A stretch of 64,000 nucleotides of DNA from Lachnospiraceae bacterium. GTDB lineage: Bacteria; Bacillota; Clostridia; Lachnospirales; Lachnospiraceae. Positions 16,344-25,115 of the stretch are shown here, piece by piece. A model generated the notes under the pieces. The model had not been told where the DNA came from. It did no database searches and saw nothing but the letters and a program-made list of their open reading frames with translations. Both the position numbers and the translations under genes were made by a program. Within the stretch, counting starts at the first letter, position 1; each line of letters opens with the position of its first letter. The DNA lies in assembly GCA_022792885.1 (NCBI GenBank), contig JAAWBX010000034.1:1-64000 (forward strand). The letters run 5' to 3'.

Positions 16344-16766
16344 TTATTTCCCTAATTCCACCTTTATTTTTCCAAGAATCTCTTCCCTCTCTGCCTCCGT
16401 ATTCTCTCCCGGCGTCCAATTCACCATTCGAGGCCCTCCCTCATAACGTGGTATCACATGTACATGAAAATGCATAACCGTCTGACCGGCGGCTTCCCCA
16501 TTATTCTGTACTACATTAAAACCGGCACAATGAAGTCCTGACTTCATAGCTTTTCCGATTCTGGCCGCTACGCCCAGAACCTTCTCCGCAACGGCTTCAT
16601 CCAGTTCACACAAATCTGTAAAATGCTCTTTTGGTAAAATTAACGTGTGACCATACGACGCCGGTCCCAAGTCCAGAATTGCCCGAAAATTTTCGTCCTC
16701 ATAAACCGTCGCCGACGGAATATCTCCCCTCGCAATCTTACAAAAAATACAATCTTCTTTCTGCAT
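16344..16766 (-). CDS. HIT-family nucleotide hydrolase (Hint type)
   Basis: I choose ATG 16766 (GGAGG, 8-nt spacing) over a GTG two codons earlier, which sits only 2 nt from the same site; the product is 140 aa. It has the N-terminal CIFCKIARGDIP and the histidine triad HFHVHVIPR. The family hydrolyses purine nucleoside phosphoramidates and acyl-AMPs in the cytosol. Its stop is 62 bases before dapL on the same strand. Confidence 0.93.
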   Translation of the reverse strand: MQKEDCIFCKIARGDIPSATVYEDENFRAILDLGPASYGHTLILPKEHFTDLCELDEAVAEKVLGVAARIGKAMKSGLHCAGFNVVQNNGEAAGQTVMHFHVHVIPRYEGGPRMVNWTPGENTEAEREEILGKIKVELGK

Positions 16767-16866
16767 TTTCACTGCCTCCTTGTCTTTTTTTGTCGATGGT
16801 TTTTTCTTGCCGCCATCTTCTTTTTTATGATAAAGTTTCCTGTAAATTCAGAAAGGAACTTTTTTC

Positions 16867-17520
16867 ATGGAATCGATTTCTCCTCTGCGACAATTATGCC
16901 ACGAACAAAAAAATCTTCTCTCCCTCATTCTTGCCTCCATCCAGCTTATCGAACGCAGCCATCCGGAAGTTCAAACCTTTCCTCACTGGCAGGAAATTCA
17001 AGCGGACCTGCACCAAATGAATGAGCTTCTCCTTCGTACCGGCCTGCTGGAAGGCCCCGTACGGCCTCAATTCCGGGAAGTCTTAGTCTCCGATTTCTTC
17101 GCCTCGTTATACCGCAACTGCCTGCCATGGTTCGAGCAAAGTCAAAAACACCTATATTACTCAACCGATATCTCTCCCGCCTCCACGTTTCGTACAGATC
17201 CGGTTCTATTAAAACAAGCTCTCATCAATCTCATTCGAAACGCATGGGAAGCTCTTGAAGAAAACGGTACGGTATGGCTCCGGTTATCCGGTCAGATGAA
17301 TGAACTTCTTTTTTCGATCAAAGATAATGGAAATGGCATGGAACCGGAAATTCTCCACGAAATATCCCGGCCTTTTTTCTCCACCAAAGCTTCCGGAACC
17401 GGTTTAGGCTTCCCCTACGCCCGCCGTATATGCGACGCATTACATGTATCGCTTTCTCTTCAGTCAGTACCTTCCCTTGGAACCACGGTTACGCTCTCGA
17501 TAAAATATCATTCCGCATAG
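16867..17520 (+). CDS. Orphan GHKL histidine kinase without sensor domain
   Basis: The 217-aa protein contains only a kinase core. The dimerisation helix has an H-box-like RQLCHEQKNLL (His12), then an N box LINLIRNAWEALEEN, G1 KDNGNGM and G2 TGLGFPYARRI. It looks like the C-terminal half of an NtrB-type kinase. There is no membrane segment or PAS domain and no regulator beside it. The last 57 bases overlap, on opposite strands, the end of the rhomboid gene. AAAGGA precedes the ATG. The partner is unknown. Confidence 0.8.
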   Translation: MESISPLRQLCHEQKNLLSLILASIQLIERSHPEVQTFPHWQEIQADLHQMNELLLRTGLLEGPVRPQFREVLVSDFFASLYRNCLPWFEQSQKHLYYSTDISPASTFRTDPVLLKQALINLIRNAWEALEENGTVWLRLSGQMNELLFSIKDNGNGMEPEILHEISRPFFSTKASGTGLGFPYARRICDALHVSLSLQSVPSLGTTVTLSIKYHSA

Positions 17521-18078
17521 AGCACCGGCAAGTAAACCGGCAACATGCGCCGTATTATTTACACCACCTCCGGTAAATCCACTATAGAGCGAAAATACAA
17601 TCATAAGAATGATCCGACGGGAGGATATTCCTTCAAAATATCCCCGATTCGCAAAAACCATATAAGCCACAACGCCCACCAGTCCAAAAACGGCGCCCGA
17701 CGCACCGGCAGAAAGCACATTGATATCCCCGACCGAATAATATATCAGCGATACCACATTCCCGATCAATCCGGAAAACAAATAGATAAACAAAAACAGC
17801 AAAGAACCGAATGTCTTTTCCAACAAACTCCCCAGAAAATACAAAAGCAACATATTAAAAAATAGATGTTCCGGCCCAAAATGAAGAAACATGGCAGTTA
17901 TCAGACGGTAAAACTCATGCTCTTCCCATATAGACGGCGGATATAAAACTCCGGCCTGCAGCATAAACCGGCTGTCCGAAAAAGACCCCGCGTACATCAC
18001 GTATAAAAAAAACACTACATTTACTCCGATCAGAATTACTGTCCCCTTGGGCAGCTCCTGCCAATGAATTCGCTCCAT
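17464..18078 (-). CDS. Rhomboid-family intramembrane serine protease
   Basis: The 204-aa protein has six predicted membrane helices. The catalytic Ser sits in SAGASGAVFG, the catalytic His in NTAHVAGLLAG, and the loop-1 region in NMLLLYFLGSLLEK. It cleaves transmembrane helices of partner proteins in the membrane. GAGGAG precedes the ATG by 6 nt. It ends inside the opposing kinase gene and lies 90 bases downstream of the DUF6382 gene of the Tad cluster, so it may be the distal gene of that operon. Substrates are unknown. Confidence 0.92.
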   Translation of the reverse strand: MERIHWQELPKGTVILIGVNVVFFLYVMYAGSFSDSRFMLQAGVLYPPSIWEEHEFYRLITAMFLHFGPEHLFFNMLLLYFLGSLLEKTFGSLLFLFIYLFSGLIGNVVSLIYYSVGDINVLSAGASGAVFGLVGVVAYMVFANRGYFEGISSRRIILMIVFSLYSGFTGGGVNNTAHVAGLLAGALCGMIFYRERNRGSKGRY

Positions 18079-18168
18079 GAACGCTCCTCTTATCTCCCCT
18101 TCAAAATCCTTATGATGGCTCCTTTTCAGCGCTTTCTATTTTCTCACGGATTATTCCTTTCGTCAATC

Positions 18169-18870
18169 CTAAAACCCCGATTGATAAAGCGCAAACAAAA
18201 TCAATATGGCTGCCAATCCGGCCAGTATTTCCCGAAATCTCTGCTTTTTTCTCTCTTCTTTTTTTCGTAACTCCCGCGACTCCTTTTGATTCAACTCCAT
18301 TCGACTGGCCTCAACTCGGATCCAATGATCGTATCTCGTACTCCGCTCCAATTCCGGCTCTTCCGTAATAACCGTATAATTGCGGTTAAACAAAAGTTCC
18401 TGAAAATCCATCGGTATTAAAGTCTCCTTTCGACTTATATGATAAAATTCATAGGCAAGTTTTACACATTCTTCCTCTTTATAATCAATGGCCTCCAGCA
18501 AAAAACGCCCTAACTCCTGCATAGCCTTCTGCCAGTCACACTCTCCTCTCTGCCTTACACATAATTTCACTTGCCGCTTCCCCGGTTCCAACCAGATTTG
18601 ATCCGGCAAAAGACAAAAACTCCCCGGCGCCAAAAGATACGCATCTCCTTCTTTCCAGATATTCAGCATTCCCTGCAAGATCCATTGAAGATCTCCTTCC
18701 CGAAGTTCCCTGGTCTTACACCATTGCGCCAGAGAAATAAGACCTTCCGTATCATAACCGAATCCGGCGATACCATCCAGATATTGAGTTTCCGGCCGCA
18801 AAATTCCCGGGATCTCATTCTTCTGTAGCATGATCATTCTGTGATTCTCATTTCCCACGCATTCCTTCAT
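18169..18870 (-). CDS. DUF6382-like protein of the Tad pilus cluster
   Basis: The 233-aa protein has a mostly globular cytoplasmic body, a charged helical stretch near residue 190 (NQKESRELRKKEERKKQRF) and a single C-terminal membrane helix, making it tail-anchored. I recognise it as DUF6382-like, a family that in Clostridia sits beside Tad genes and sometimes carries an FHA domain; none is present here. It follows the small TadE gene by 21 bases. A role in pilus assembly is inferred from position. The start has GGAGG at a loose 13-nt spacing. Confidence 0.65.
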   Translation of the reverse strand: MKECVGNENHRMIMLQKNEIPGILRPETQYLDGIAGFGYDTEGLISLAQWCKTRELREGDLQWILQGMLNIWKEGDAYLLAPGSFCLLPDQIWLEPGKRQVKLCVRQRGECDWQKAMQELGRFLLEAIDYKEEECVKLAYEFYHISRKETLIPMDFQELLFNRNYTVITEEPELERSTRYDHWIRVEASRMELNQKESRELRKKEERKKQRFREILAGLAAILILFALYQSGF

Positions 18871-18891
18871 AATTTTGACTGTCCCTCCCTG

Positions 18892-19116
18892 TCACTCATC
18901 CCCCAACCAATCCGCAGCTGCCTGCCCGACGCGTAACCGTTCCGAAAAATTTATCCGCTTTTCTATTCTCCATTCTTCTTTAAACCGCATCATTTCCGCT
19001 GAAACATCTCCGGCCTGTCTCATTCCGAAAATAAGAACCGAAGCAAACGCCGTAAAAATCAGAGGTAAAACCAACGCCGCTTCAACCGTATAACTGCCTT
19101 TCCATTCGATCTTCAT
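18892..19116 (-). CDS. TadE-like pseudopilin, 74 aa
   Basis: Start 19116 has GGAGG 9 nt upstream and overlaps the prepilin peptidase stop (ATGA). The product begins MKIEWKGSYTVEAALVLPL. This is a class III prepilin leader with Gly before the cleavage point, Glu at mature position 5 and a hydrophobic helix. TadE proteins are minor pseudopilins needed for Flp pilus assembly and are processed by the peptidase encoded just upstream. Confidence 0.85.
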   Translation of the reverse strand: MKIEWKGSYTVEAALVLPLIFTAFASVLIFGMRQAGDVSAEMMRFKEEWRIEKRINFSERLRVGQAAADWLGDE

Positions 19117-19541
19117 ATTCCGACCCCTCCTGACCATAAGATCACATAAGCCATAAATACAAAAGGCACCAGCGGAATCCGACTTTTTCGGTTCCCCTTT
19201 TTTCGAAGCAAAAGCAGACCGCCGGCCAACATAGCCAAAAATAACGATAACCACAAAAGCAGCAGATTCTCCACCAGTCCCAAATAGATTCCGCACACTC
19301 CAAAAATCAGAGCATCGCCCTCCCCCATTGCACCTCTGGTGACCCGACTGACTCCATAAAGAAGCAGTCCAGGTAAACCCCCTAACAAAATCTCCCACCA
19401 GGCAGATGAAAACATCTCCAACAAATAACCGGTTATCCCCAATATTATCATGCCGGGAACCCAAACCATATGCCGTTTTAAATCCCATATCGACGCGGCA
19501 AACAACCCCGCTCCCAACACACTGTATTTCAATATTTCCAA
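19113..19541 (-). CDS. A24 prepilin peptidase (CpaA/TadV type)
   Basis: The 142-aa membrane protein has five or six helices and both aspartates of the family: Asp in SIWDLKRH and Asp in the GxGD motif MGEGDALIF. It cleaves Flp prepilin and TadE-type pseudopilins after Gly. The start is a TTG at 19541 with AGGGG 9 nt upstream; there is no ATG nearby. Its stop overlaps the TadE start by 4 nt. Confidence 0.88.
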   Translation of the reverse strand: MEILKYSVLGAGLFAASIWDLKRHMVWVPGMIILGITGYLLEMFSSAWWEILLGGLPGLLLYGVSRVTRGAMGEGDALIFGVCGIYLGLVENLLLLWLSLFLAMLAGGLLLLRKKGNRKSRIPLVPFVFMAYVILWSGGVGI

Positions 19542-19584
19542 CTGCCTCTACCCCTTCCAAACAATATAAATTATATTAAATGTT

Positions 19585-20532
19585 CTATTCGCCGTCCCCA
19601 CTCCCGCAACGAGAGCAAGGGCCTTTATCTTCAACTTCCGTGATCGGCACGGCCCGTACCTGACGTTTTAAACCGCGACAGCTTAAACTCCCATGATATC
19701 GATTCCCGGTATTCGTAATATAAACTCCCCCTACCCCTTGATCTGGGCGACATAATTCGCAGGAACGATATATCTCTCCGGAAATATTGCGACAATCTCC
19801 CACTTCCGATAAACTAATACTTTTTGTTGATAATCTTAGATACGTACATTCCATCGATCTATGGTACACCGTTCCGTCTTTTGTAATATAAACAATCGTT
19901 TCTTTCCCTCCCTCTCCTTCAGGTCCTTGCCAGAGAAGCCCTATCCACAATTTTCGCCGGCATCTTTGACTTAACTTGAGAGACGGCATTGGAAAAAGAG
20001 CGGTTGTTGCTCTCATTGAATAAGTCACTTTTATATCGGCCAGTGCCTGCTCCCAATCCACTTCACTTCCACTGAAATCCAGTGAAGCAAACCCAGGCAG
20101 ATCCTTCAGAGATCGTTGGATACTCTGTTCTATATACCAAAGACTGATCGCCTGATTACTCAAAGGCGTGTCCGTCTGATAAAGAGCGGCTCCCGCCGCC
20201 TTACTTACAGCCGTCTCCATTACTCTCTGAACTTTTATCTGCACCTGAAGAATCGTAAAAAAGCTAAACAATGTCATGAAAAAGAACAAAACCATCGGCA
20301 GAACAAAGGCCGCTTCAAGAGAAAGACTTCCAGAGAAGGAAACAAATGCTTTTTCCGTTCTTTTTCGTTTGTGGCCGGATATTTTCTGAAACCGTTTTTT
20401 ACTTTCCGTATTTTTTTCTGTTGTGGGCCATTTTCGTACTTGGAGAGATTCTGGCTTGTTTTTTCGGCTGAATATCTGAACATTTTCGACTGTCCGAGCA
20501 CCCCGCCACCTTCGTTTTCCCGGAAAAAGCAT
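19585..20532 (-). CDS. TadE/TadF-like pseudopilin with duplicated YHxxxxC knuckles
   Basis: The 315-aa protein has a long basic N-tail (about 65 residues), then a class III prepilin signal FSGSLSLEAAFVLPM with Glu at +5. The exported domain ends in two copies of a cysteine motif: VYITKDGTVYHRSMECTYL with CELC after it, and VYITNTGNRYHGSLSCRGL with CSRC after it. Each unit offers one His and three Cys, a plausible zinc site. Proteins of this position in the Clostridia Tad locus usually stop before such a module. GGGGAGG lies 6 nt before the ATG. Confidence 0.8.
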   Translation of the reverse strand: MLFPGKRRWRGARTVENVQIFSRKNKPESLQVRKWPTTEKNTESKKRFQKISGHKRKRTEKAFVSFSGSLSLEAAFVLPMVLFFFMTLFSFFTILQVQIKVQRVMETAVSKAAGAALYQTDTPLSNQAISLWYIEQSIQRSLKDLPGFASLDFSGSEVDWEQALADIKVTYSMRATTALFPMPSLKLSQRCRRKLWIGLLWQGPEGEGGKETIVYITKDGTVYHRSMECTYLRLSTKSISLSEVGDCRNISGEIYRSCELCRPDQGVGGVYITNTGNRYHGSLSCRGLKRQVRAVPITEVEDKGPCSRCGSGDGE

Positions 20533-20580
20533 TTGTTTCCTCCCCTGTCCATCTTTATCGTATTCCGTTGTTCTCTTTCT

Positions 20581-22509
20581 CTACGAATCATACGAATATC
20601 GTTCCCGCACAGAATAACGATTTCCCCATTCTGCCTCTGCCCAAAGATTTCGCACAAAAGGAAGATTTCCAAAAATGGAACCGCTTCTTGCTTCTACACA
20701 AAACTCCGCTTCATATAGACACTTCCTTACCTGAAAATCCGGTTTATTCACTCTCATAGTTGCCTGAATCAGTGAAAGGCATCTCGGCGATATACGGTGA
20801 TTCCCCGCAAGCGCAAGAAGAATTTTCAGATGTCCGGAATAATCCAAATCTGCCCACTCTTTTCCTGCCAGAATCAACAGCGGAACCGTTTTTCCCTGCA
20901 TTAACGCCTGCACATCTGTTGCCGCATCATTCAAAGCCCACACAGCCAATATTACCGTCTGTAAAAGTTTCACAAGTACCGGACTTCCGGTTATACCGAC
21001 AACCGCGGCGGCCGCAGCAGCAGCCTCCTTTTTCTTCGCTCCATCCGTCAAATACTCCAAAAAACGGATTCCTTCCCGCATAAGCAGCAATTCTCCCGCC
21101 GTATATAGAAGATTTCCCTTATCACTCGCTTTTCCTCCCAGAAGGTACTCTTGTTCATATACCATATCATGATTCCCAACCGGCGTCGTAAAACAGGAAA
21201 AGCATTCTCCCAGATAAGCCAAAAACAGTACGCTTCTCCCTGTCTGGGTTAAAAAACCTTCTTCCTCCGCTTCTCCCGCTTCCGTCACTACATTCGCCTT
21301 GGAAAGAACGGCCTCCGACAAAGTAACGTCTTCCCCTACGAAAAAACGCAAAAGCGCCTCTTCACTGAGTCCTTTTAATCGAGATCTCGGATACTCCTCT
21401 CCGGGTTGAGATAAATCCCCCAACCCTTCCATCCACCCCGGCAAAAAGAGCTCTTTATAACTATTCATCTGCTCTGAGAGTTCCTTTGCCTGAAACAGAA
21501 TATCCGAAAATAACGCTTCATCCGAGAAATCCCATCCTTCTATAATCCGATAAATGTCTGAAATGCCGCCGTTCTGCTCCAAAGCTTCCTTCAGCCTCTC
21601 CAACTCCTCCCAACGCTCTCCACCTCCGGAGGAGTAAACCCGAATATTATCGATCTGCTCCTCTACCTGCAAACGTATCTCACCCGTATAACCTCCCTGC
21701 TCAAACTGCGTCGCCGTCTGCTGAAGTTTTTCCTGTATGACTCCGGCCTGCTTTCCATATTCGTTCATCTCCTCCCGAAAGCGCTGCATCACACGACCTT
21801 GTCGCTCTTCCTCTGTCTGCAACCAGGTCCTACATCGGTTTACCGCAAAAATCGCCTTCTCTCTTACTTTCTCCCAACTTTCCCCTGCTGACAATCCCTC
21901 TGCCGTTTCCTCCAAAAAAGATACCAGATTCTGAATTCCTTCCGCTGTTTCATGGGAAGAATCCACCAAGTTTCCTGCCAGATCACGGATCTTACGTATC
22001 TGTTCTTCCACCGTTAAAATATCTTCGGAGTACTCCGACAACGTCTTCACAAATTCGGCTGCGCTTCTGACCTGCCTTACCAGATCCGTCTCCGAAATCA
22101 ATTCCCCCACCGCATCAGCCACCACATGATATTTCATATAATCTGCCCCGCTTTCCTGTAGATATCTCCCGCCTTTTTCCGTCAGATACCCTGCTTCCTG
22201 TAAACAGATCTCCGGCTCGGAAAAGCCAAGAAATGAGATCCCTTTTCCTTCCAATTTTCGATACCCATCCAGATAGTCTCTCAAGCGATTTTCCAGCGGC
22301 TCTTCTTCATAGAAAAAAAGAAGCCGGTATTCCTCCCACAAAGGTCGATAATATTCGCCAAAGCATGACTCCATACCCGACTGAACCGCCGTTTGAAAAT
22401 ACAGATTGCAGGCCGCCGTTCTCGCCGTCTCAATTAACATGCAGATCACAGCACTGATCAGCACAAGCGTTAAGCTGAGAAATACCGTAATTTCACCTCT
22501 TTTTTTCAT
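20581..22509 (-). CDS. DUF5702 membrane-anchored Tad-cluster protein
   Basis: The 642-aa protein starts MKKRGEITVFLSLTLVLISA, one N-terminal membrane helix. A large mostly alpha-helical extracellular domain follows, with heptad-like stretches near residues 150-340. A second hydrophobic segment with an alanine run (EAAAAAAAVVGITG) is near residue 510. It matches the DUF5702 family, regularly found between Flp pilin and TadE genes in Clostridia, where it may take the TadG role. AAGGAG precedes the ATG. It is separated by 13 bases from the pilin gene upstream. Confidence 0.8.
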   Translation of the reverse strand: MKKRGEITVFLSLTLVLISAVICMLIETARTAACNLYFQTAVQSGMESCFGEYYRPLWEEYRLLFFYEEEPLENRLRDYLDGYRKLEGKGISFLGFSEPEICLQEAGYLTEKGGRYLQESGADYMKYHVVADAVGELISETDLVRQVRSAAEFVKTLSEYSEDILTVEEQIRKIRDLAGNLVDSSHETAEGIQNLVSFLEETAEGLSAGESWEKVREKAIFAVNRCRTWLQTEEERQGRVMQRFREEMNEYGKQAGVIQEKLQQTATQFEQGGYTGEIRLQVEEQIDNIRVYSSGGGERWEELERLKEALEQNGGISDIYRIIEGWDFSDEALFSDILFQAKELSEQMNSYKELFLPGWMEGLGDLSQPGEEYPRSRLKGLSEEALLRFFVGEDVTLSEAVLSKANVVTEAGEAEEEGFLTQTGRSVLFLAYLGECFSCFTTPVGNHDMVYEQEYLLGGKASDKGNLLYTAGELLLMREGIRFLEYLTDGAKKKEAAAAAAAVVGITGSPVLVKLLQTVILAVWALNDAATDVQALMQGKTVPLLILAGKEWADLDYSGHLKILLALAGNHRISPRCLSLIQATMRVNKPDFQVRKCLYEAEFCVEARSGSIFGNLPFVRNLWAEAEWGNRYSVRERYSYDS

Positions 22510-22522
22510 TCGCTTTCACTCC

Positions 22523-22720
22523 TTAAAAAACAGATCCGGCAGAACTTTGTATCTGCTCGAAAATCAGATTCAAAAGCGCCGTCAACTGGCTTTTAAAAAT
22601 AATAACCAAGGAAATCAACACCACCAGAATCAATACCAGCTCCACCACACCCGCGCCTTCTTTTTCTTCTGATAATCTCGCTGCCATCCCGCTTCGCCAA
22701 CATTGTTTTTTCTTCCCCAT
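22523..22720 (-). CDS. Flp-type (class IVb) major pilin
   Basis: The 65-aa product starts at 22720 (AAAGGAG, about 7-nt spacing). A short basic leader ends EEKEG, followed by mature AGVVELVLILVVLIS with Glu at +5 and a long hydrophobic helix. This is the signature of Flp1-family pilins, the main subunit of Tad pili used for surface adhesion. It lies directly after TadC and before DUF5702. Confidence 0.88.
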   Translation of the reverse strand: MGKKKQCWRSGMAARLSEEKEGAGVVELVLILVVLISLVIIFKSQLTALLNLIFEQIQSSAGSVF

Positions 22721-22740
22721 TCTGATCTCTCCTTTCCCGG

Positions 22741-24189
22741 TCAAAGTGACATCCACGCCGGAATAATAATAAGAAGCAATACCACAACCAACATTAAGAG
22801 CATCGGCAGAAGCATACGGGTTCCCGCTTCTTCCCCTCTCTGCCTCGCCAGGTTTTTTCGCTGTATCCATGCCTCATCCACTTCCGCCTCCAACTGCTGT
22901 ACCAGACCCCTGCTCCCTTTCTTTAAATTCTGTTCCAATAGACTGCTCAATCTCAAATAAGAATGAAGATGGGTTCTCCGTCCAAATTCCCGATATGCCT
23001 CCGCCTCCGAAAGACCGCCCTGCATTCTCCGATTCGTCTGACACATCTCCTCATAAACGCTGCGTGTCGACTTTCTCGCCTCTCTCCGCATATTCTCATA
23101 CCCGCCCGCAATCCTCTCCCAGGCACTTCTCACCGTAAGCCCGGCCCGAATCAGCACGGCCAGTTTTAATACGACTTCCGGATAATCCATCTCCATCTGC
23201 ACACTTCTCTGTTTTCCTTTTTCCTCCAGTCTTTGTCCGCTTATCCAATACCCCGCCAGCCCGATCAAAAAACCTAAAAACATGATCTGCATCGGAGATA
23301 CCCGGTCTGCCGTCTCAATAAAGGTCAACTTCCGTCCCAGAAATTCCTTGGGCAGAAAAAACACGGCCTCCGTTCGACTATCCGCCTCAGCTTCCGTCAA
23401 AGCCTCCATCAACTGCCGTTTCTCCTGTTCTTCCTGCGTATATTCCGGAGGAAACAGATACAGAGAAATCGGATAAACAACTTTTTCATCTTCATAAGTC
23501 AATGTAAGTTTGATTTCAATCAAATTCCCCTCTTCCGGAATCTGTTCTTCCGAAATCACTCCATCATACCGAACAAAACCGGAAGTGCCCACATCCCATT
23601 CCGCCTTAACCACACCTTGACACAATTTCCCTTGAAAACGGAGGGAATGGCGGACTTCATCCGGTGTGTCTCCTTCCTGAAACAGATTTTCTAACGCTTC
23701 ATTGTAAGCTTCTTCAAATAGTAATTCCGGATTGCTATATACCTGTTCCCTTAATCGGATCTGTACAGGCACCTCTTCCGTACCTAACCCCCTTACCTGT
23801 AATTCATACTGCTGCCCTCCTTTCCCGACAGCCCGGCGGATCAACTGAGTTCGAACGATTCCTTCCGGCTCCTGAAATCCGGCAAAAAAGCCAATCAAGC
23901 AGGAACTGCCCAACGCCAACAACAAAAATCCCCACCGGCCGGCCTCATGCTCCCTTAACGCTTCTTTTCCGGAACGACCGGGAAACAATTCGCTGCATAA
24001 CCGCTCCTTTTTCCTTCGGTCTTTTCCACGCCTCCGCAAAACAACCCGATCCCAGCACTCCGCCAGAGCAAGTCCTGCCAGACAAAAAAGCTCCCAGAAA
24101 CTTTTTATTCCGGACATCTTCCAACCACTTCTTACATGCCATAAAAGCAATCCGACCGCTCCTGCTACACTCCCGCAGATTATCTGCAT
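22741..24189 (-). CDS. TadC-like type II secretion F-domain platform protein with extra N-terminal domain
   Basis: The 482-aa protein carries a standard C-terminal T2SSF domain (about residues 320-470, with PEVVLKLAVLIRAGLTVRSAW and a closing helix LLPMLLMLVVVLLLIIIP). Before it lie N-terminal helices and an approximately 200-residue non-membrane domain (about 115-305). Typical TadC is about 300 aa, so this insert is notable, though similar long forms occur in Clostridia. With TadB it forms the inner-membrane platform on which the CpaF ATPase drives pilin assembly. Confidence 0.8.
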   Translation of the reverse strand: MQIICGSVAGAVGLLLWHVRSGWKMSGIKSFWELFCLAGLALAECWDRVVLRRRGKDRRKKERLCSELFPGRSGKEALREHEAGRWGFLLLALGSSCLIGFFAGFQEPEGIVRTQLIRRAVGKGGQQYELQVRGLGTEEVPVQIRLREQVYSNPELLFEEAYNEALENLFQEGDTPDEVRHSLRFQGKLCQGVVKAEWDVGTSGFVRYDGVISEEQIPEEGNLIEIKLTLTYEDEKVVYPISLYLFPPEYTQEEQEKRQLMEALTEAEADSRTEAVFFLPKEFLGRKLTFIETADRVSPMQIMFLGFLIGLAGYWISGQRLEEKGKQRSVQMEMDYPEVVLKLAVLIRAGLTVRSAWERIAGGYENMRREARKSTRSVYEEMCQTNRRMQGGLSEAEAYREFGRRTHLHSYLRLSSLLEQNLKKGSRGLVQQLEAEVDEAWIQRKNLARQRGEEAGTRMLLPMLLMLVVVLLLIIIPAWMSL

Positions 24190-24251
24190 TTTTTATCATC
24201 TCCCCGCTTTTCCTGCCGCCGTCTCACATCCGAACTTCTCGCAAACTTCTT

Positions 24252-25115
24252 TTACACTTCGATCTCCGTCATTTTCTTTCCCAACAGATACGCAGCGCCA
24301 TACAAAAGCAGTCCCAGGCTCATAATGAAAATACCGCGTATCGTTCCGTACATGGGAGCCATATAACCGGGCGAAACCACTTCCATATAAGCCAAAATAC
24401 CCAGCGGCATCCCGTTCATGATTTTTTGTTCGAACTGTCTGGCCCGGATCGCGGTACGAATCTCCTGTTCCGCCCGAAGTTTTTCACCGATCATCTCCGT
24501 CGTCTTGCTTATTACCAAAATCAGATCTCCGCCGGACCGCCCGGCAACAGCAAACACTTCCGCAAAAACTGCCGCATCCTCCAGACGGCTTCGCTGCGCA
24601 AATTCCATCAAGACCTCTTCCGGGCGACGGTTCATCTCCAGGCGACTCTGCATCCGTCCGAACTCCCGGCTAATCAGCGCATTCTCCCCATATAAAAGCA
24701 CCATCTCCCGCCAGGCTTCCGTTAAAGCATGATCTACGGAATAGCCCGCCTTCAACGCGCCGGCCAGCGAAGCCAACGCATCCATAAATTGCCTCTCCAT
24801 TTGCTCAAACATCTGCCGTCTGCGCTCCTTCCGTTTCAGTTTTCGATAAACTTCAACCAACGGAAGAAGAAAAAGAAACGCAATCAGACTCCTATAAAAA
24901 AACCAGGCCAGTACTGCAGTAAAACCGATACCCGTCAACAAATCTTTAATCTTCTCCCCCGGGCGAATGATGTAGATATCCGGATTTTTCCAATTTCTCT
25001 CTATGAACCAATGCTTCCCTTTTTCGGAGCCCTCCCCGTACCGCCCCTTCTCCTCTCCGCTCTTCCTCAAACTCGTAAAGAGGGTGAAGCCGGATCTCTC
25101 CGGTCTTTTCTTCAT
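24252..25115 (-). CDS. TadB-like type II secretion F-domain platform protein
   Basis: The 287-aa protein has a membrane helix pair near residues 60-85, a cytoplasmic T2SSF domain (FMDALASLAGALKAGYSVDHAL) and two C-terminal helices. The start at 25115 is supported by a strong GGAGGTGA site 6 nt upstream and by the lack of any other Met before the first helices. As a result its first 56 codons overlap the 3' end of cpaF in another frame for 170 bases, a long same-strand overlap. Confidence 0.85.
   Translation of the reverse strand: MKKRPERSGFTLFTSLRKSGEEKGRYGEGSEKGKHWFIERNWKNPDIYIIRPGEKIKDLLTGIGFTAVLAWFFYRSLIAFLFLLPLVEVYRKLKRKERRRQMFEQMERQFMDALASLAGALKAGYSVDHALTEAWREMVLLYGENALISREFGRMQSRLEMNRRPEEVLMEFAQRSRLEDAAVFAEVFAVAGRSGGDLILVISKTTEMIGEKLRAEQEIRTAIRARQFEQKIMNGMPLGILAYMEVVSPGYMAPMYGTIRGIFIMSLGLLLYGAAYLLGKKMTEIEV

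Noticed and set aside
18892-19560. 222-aa fused frame covering TadE and the region of the prepilin peptidase
   Set aside because: Only the last 74 codons match TadE with a good ribosome binding site; the rest is out of frame with the real peptidase gene.
23664-24695. 343-codon frame opposite tadC and tadB
   Set aside because: Spans two genes on the other strand and has no family resemblance or start signal.
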